Source of the DNA: Dactylorhiza incarnata
Lineage: Eukaryota > Streptophyta > Magnoliopsida > Asparagales > Orchidaceae
DNA: 64,000 nt
Assembly: GCA_033032865.1 (NCBI GenBank)
Contig: JAWHQI010000075.1
Location: forward strand, 1-64,000
Reading direction: 5' to 3'
The notes under the pieces: generated by a model
Told to the model about the DNA's origin: nothing
The model's input: only the letters and a program-made list of their open reading frames with translations
Database searches by the model: none
Made by a program: the position numbers and the translations under genes
Shown: one piece after another, positions 63,786 through 64,000 of the stretch
Layout of the letters: the number at the start of each line of letters is the position of its first letter
How positions within the stretch are numbered: position 1 is the stretch's first letter

Positions 63786-64000
63786 ATGTCAGACCGCCAG
63801 TTCATCCACAAAGATCGCTCCGATCGCAGTGAAGACGCTCTATGGGAAGCACTGGAACAATCCAGACAGGAGGCCGAGCGGTCTAGTAAACAAACCGATC
63901 AGTGTTTAGATGCCATCGGTCAGGCTCTAACCCTTCTCACTGATCGGCTAACTGCTCAACAAACCGCAGCCAGCCCGGTTGTAACTCCAGCTCCACCGCC
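63786..64000 (+). CDS. Element K gag-like ORF, N-terminal part
   Basis: Starts MSDRQFIHKDRSDRSEDALW and continues through a Gln/Glu-rich helix (EALEQSRQEAERSSKQTDQC) and LTLLTDRLTAQQ to a Pro-rich stretch at the window edge, 71 codons without a stop. A helical, charged start followed by a proline linker fits the N-terminus of a gypsy gag before the capsid domain, but no diagnostic motif is in view. Start chosen as the first Met after the LTR. Confidence 0.6.
   Translation, partial: MSDRQFIHKDRSDRSEDALWEALEQSRQEAERSSKQTDQCLDAIGQALTLLTDRLTAQQTAASPVVTPAPP

Larger units (their letters stand above)
63015..64000 (+). mobile_element. Element K: 5' end of an LTR retrotransposon (probably Ty3/gypsy)
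   Basis: Breaks the H gag at 63014. The GC content and sequence differ sharply from H. It starts TGTTTACCTAG and runs through a TATA-bearing LTR-like stretch to CTCAACA at 63736, then an ORF open to the window edge. The right half is out of the window. The left flank for a duplication is ACTCT (63010-63014). Lineage is uncertain because I see no standard primer site after 63736, so the LTR end may be slightly misplaced. Confidence 0.7.

Noticed and set aside
1..64000. Host genes, tRNA or rRNA genes
   Set aside because: Searched by eye for spliced conserved domains and tRNA-like boxes; everything of length is assigned to a retroelement. The TGGTATCAGAG strings are primer sites, not tRNA genes.

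Overview
The window is plant nuclear heterochromatin built wholly from nested LTR retrotransposons. I found no host gene, tRNA, rRNA or CRISPR array. Evidence for an angiosperm: Ty1/copia pol proteins of plant Sirevirus type (protease WYLDSGCSKHMTG, reverse transcriptase YVDD), Ty3/gypsy elements with plant-type initiator-Met primer sites (TGGTATCAGAG), and a Tat/Athila-type primer site (TGGCGCCGTTGTCGGGGA). The many very long LTRs and stacked insertions suggest a large, repeat-rich genome. The species cannot be told.

Layout. The oldest layer is element H, a Sirevirus-like copia on the minus strand, cut into pieces at 26676-29053, 37056-40111 and 62273-63014. Its 3' end is cut by F, a chromovirus-like LTR (to 26675). 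Its reverse transcriptase is split by element C (29054-37050). Its gag is split by element I (40112-62267), then cut again by element K (63015 to the window end). F in turn holds three insertions: element A (copia, minus, 1-7105), element G (non-autonomous Tat/Athila-type gypsy, 7510-14025, target duplication CATTG) and element B (15470-24132, duplication ATAAC). I is a gypsy whose 5' LTR holds element E (41444-56461, duplication ACGGA). E's gag holds element D (42823-50182, duplication AGGCC). The deepest chain is H > I > E > D.

How the parts work together. A and H carry the full copia set (gag, protease, integrase, RT, RNase H) but with stop codons and frameshifts. B, C and D form one related family of non-autonomous Sirevirus derivatives. 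They keep the N-terminal gag and the C-terminal coiled-coil gag, lack capsid, zinc knuckle and pol, and depend on enzymes from elsewhere. B and C also carry a conserved antisense ORF resembling the plant-transposon-protein domain. E and I are gypsy elements that each lost the RT-RNase H-integrase core. G has one long acidic ORF with a CCHC knuckle and nearly identical LTRs, so it is the youngest complete insertion.

The most unusual feature is that most families carry arrays of their own short CpG-rich near-palindromic word (GTCGAAC, TACCGCG, GCTAGCGC, GCGCACGACC, CGTCGATCG) in their LTRs. In several elements the same word recurs in untranslated regions, in the gag-pol spacer, or around the antisense ORF.
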